Source: Lachnospiraceae bacterium (lineage in GTDB: Bacteria > Bacillota > Clostridia > Lachnospirales > Lachnospiraceae). From it: a stretch of 51,704 bases of DNA. Of this stretch, positions 50,235 to 51,704 are shown one piece after another. Each line of letters starts with the position of its first letter. The first letter of the stretch is position 1. The stretch is from positions 1 to 51,704 of the forward strand of contig JAEEVO010000010.1 of the NCBI GenBank assembly GCA_016290905.1, written 5' to 3'. A program made the translations under genes and the position numbers. The notes beneath the pieces were generated by a model. That model saw only the letters and a list, made by a program, of their open reading frames with translations. It did no database searches and was not told the DNA's origin.

Positions 50235-50870
50235 ATGAAGAAAGCTATTTTGGCTACGAAGGTCGGCATGACCCAGATCTTCAGTGAAGACGGTGTTTTA
50301 ACACCCGTCACAGTCCTCGAAGCAGGTCCCTGTGTAGTTACACAGGTTAAGACATCTGAGAATGATGGCTACGAGGCAGTTCAGGTAGGCTTCGGCGAGA
50401 TCAGGGAGAACCTGGTAAGCAAGCCTAAAAAGGGACACTTCGCAAAAGCAGGTGTTTCCTCAAAGAGATTTCTTAAAGAGTTCAGGTTTGAAAACGCAGC
50501 TGAGTATTCTTTAGGACAGGAAATCAAGGCAGACATCTTTGCAGCTGGTGACAGGATCGATGCAACAGGCATCTCGAAAGGAAAAGGATTCCAGGGTGCC
50601 ATCAAGCGTCACGGTTTAAGCCGCGGACCCATGAAGCACGGTTCCAAGTATCACAGACATGCAGGTTCAAACGGTGCAGCTACTTCACCCGGTAGAGTAT
50701 TCAAGGGAAAGCACATGCCCGGACAGACAGGTAACGTTAAGGTTACCGTACAGAACCTTGAGGTTGTCAGAGTTGATGTAGAGAACAATGTTATTCTTGT
50801 TAAGGGCGCAGTTCCCGGACCCAAGAAGGCAATGCTCGTTCTGAAAGAAACAGTAAAGAAAGCAAACTAA
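50235..50870 (+). CDS. rplC: 50S ribosomal protein L3
   Basis: The 211-aa product begins [16 protein letters not shown] and has [20 protein letters not shown] and [14 protein letters not shown], all L3 marks. ATG 50235 follows CAAGGAGGAAAGAA. An upstream in-frame extension to 50151 runs through the tandem hairpins and is not part of L3. Confidence 0.98.
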   Translation: MKKAILATKVGMTQIFSEDGVLTPVTVLEAGPCVVTQVKTSENDGYEAVQVGFGEIRENLVSKPKKGHFAKAGVSSKRFLKEFRFENAAEYSLGQEIKADIFAAGDRIDATGISKGKGFQGAIKRHGLSRGPMKHGSKYHRHAGSNGAATSPGRVFKGKHMPGQTGNVKVTVQNLEVVRVDVENNVILVKGAVPGPKKAMLVLKETVKKAN

Positions 50871-50896
50871 CGCTTTAGGAAAGGAGGTTACTTCAA

Positions 50897-51517
50897 ATGG
50901 CAACAGTTAAAGTTTACAATATGGAAGGCGCTGAAGTTGGTTCACTTGAATTAAAGGACGAAGTATTCGGCGTTGATGTAAATACACATGTAATGCATAT
51001 GGCAGTTGTTTCACAGCTCGCTAATAAGCGTCAGGGAACACAGAGCGCCAAGACCCGTGCAGAAGTAAGGGGCGGCGGAATAAAGCCCTGGAGACAGAAG
51101 GGAACCGGACATGCACGTCAGGGTTCGATAAGAGCTCCTCAGTGGAAGGGCGGCGGCGTAGTATTCGCTCCCAAGCCCAGAGACTACTCCTTCAAGATGA
51201 ACCGTAAGGAAAAGGCACTTGCTATCAAGTCAGCCCTTACATCAAGAGTAGTTGAGAACAAGTTCTTCGTATTAGATACACTTGCATTTGACGAAGCAAA
51301 GACAAAGAAGATGGTTTCAGTTCTCGAAAACCTTAAGTGTGACAAGGCTCTCGTAGTTCTTGCAAACAAGGATGAGAACGTTATCCTTTCCACAAGGAAC
51401 CTTCCCAATGCAACAACCGTTACATCTAATGCACTGAACGTATTTGATATCCTTAAGTATGACAAGATGATCATCACAAAGGATGCGGTAGCACAGATCG
51501 AGGAGGTGTACGCATAA
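50897..51517 (+). CDS. rplD: 50S ribosomal protein L4
   Basis: The 206-aa product shows L4 motifs: [39 protein letters not shown], and [18 protein letters not shown]. In some bacteria L4 binds the S10 leader to repress its operon; whether it does so here is unknown. The ribosome site is AAAGGAGG. Its TAA shares one base with the rplW ATG. Confidence 0.98.
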   Translation: MATVKVYNMEGAEVGSLELKDEVFGVDVNTHVMHMAVVSQLANKRQGTQSAKTRAEVRGGGIKPWRQKGTGHARQGSIRAPQWKGGGVVFAPKPRDYSFKMNRKEKALAIKSALTSRVVENKFFVLDTLAFDEAKTKKMVSVLENLKCDKALVVLANKDENVILSTRNLPNATTVTSNALNVFDILKYDKMIITKDAVAQIEEVYA

Positions 51518-51704
51518 TGGCAGACTTAAAGTATTATGATGTGCTCTTAAAGCCCATCGTTACAGAGAAAAGCATGGCTATGCAGGCTGAGAAGAAATAT
51601 ACTTTTTCAGTAAATCCCGATGCTACAAAGACACAGATCAAGGAAGCTGTTGAGAAGATGTTCAAGGATGTTAAGGTTCTTAAGGTTAACACAATGAACC
51701 TTGA
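51517..51704 (+). CDS. rplW: 50S ribosomal protein L23, 5' part (cut by window edge)
   Basis: The frame [20 protein letters not shown], then [20 protein letters not shown] and [10 protein letters not shown], is L23. It starts at ATG 51517 in a TAATG overlap with rplD and runs off the right edge after 62 codons. Confidence 0.95.
   Translation, partial: MADLKYYDVLLKPIVTEKSMAMQAEKKYTFSVNPDATKTQIKEAVEKMFKDVKVLKVNTMNL

Overview
The window looks like chromosomal DNA of a clostridial Firmicute, most likely Lachnospiraceae (Butyrivibrio/Lachnospira-like; genus not resolved). The grounds are strong AGGAGG ribosome sites, consensus sigma-A promoters, a Clostridia-type S10-operon leader, DapL-type lysine synthesis, FeFe-hydrogenase maturase HydE, a BceRS-BceAB module and a Firmicute-type type VII secretion (T7SSb) cluster. 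No rRNA, tRNA, CRISPR array or insertion sequence was recognised.

Layout. (1) 1-581: the 3' end of a low-GC repeat-domain protein gene broken by an in-frame TAA. (2) 591-14794: a run of nitrogen genes, gltD-gltB, asnB, purF, carA-carB. GltB, AsnB, PurF and CarA each carry a glutaminase domain, and GltD is GltB's partner. Several of these genes sit behind a near-consensus promoter followed almost at once by a strong intrinsic terminator, which suggests transcription attenuation. (3) 15008-17994 (minus): hybrid histidine kinase and REC-LuxR regulator, divergent from (4) 18232-26793: a T7SSb-like cluster with a coiled-coil/single-TM protein, FHA-FtsK ATPase EssC, ubiquitin-like EsaB, five WXG100-size proteins in tandem and an Ala/Gly-rich ESX-like protein. 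(5) 27020-31763: BceR-BceS-BceA-BceB. (6) 31882-33066: dapL, behind a leader almost identical to that of carA. (7) 33289-41817: a defence island holding an XRE regulator, hsdR, hsdS, an Mrr-like nuclease, a possible nucleotide-cyclase-fold protein, hsdM, a DUF3800 protein, an unknown protein and an unlisted SymE-like toxin remnant on the minus strand. The mrr + hsd + symE content recalls the E. coli immigration control region. Both the XRE and the Mrr gene are out of frame with their best start sites. (8) 41916-49308: hydE, a tiny FeoB-associated Cys-rich membrane protein, a DUF3737 protein, a MalY/PatB lyase, two small membrane proteins, a His-rich LarC and a GH43 lipoprotein. (9) 49443-51704: S10 operon promoter, structured leader, rpsJ, rplC, rplD and the start of rplW.

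The parts most worth a second look are the recurrent promoter-terminator leaders, the T7SSb cluster with an array of WXG proteins but no recognisable EssA/EssB/EsaA, the composite restriction island with its two frame disruptions and SymE relic, and a duplicated hairpin between rpsJ and rplC. All reading was by eye; family names rest on motif recognition, not on database searches.
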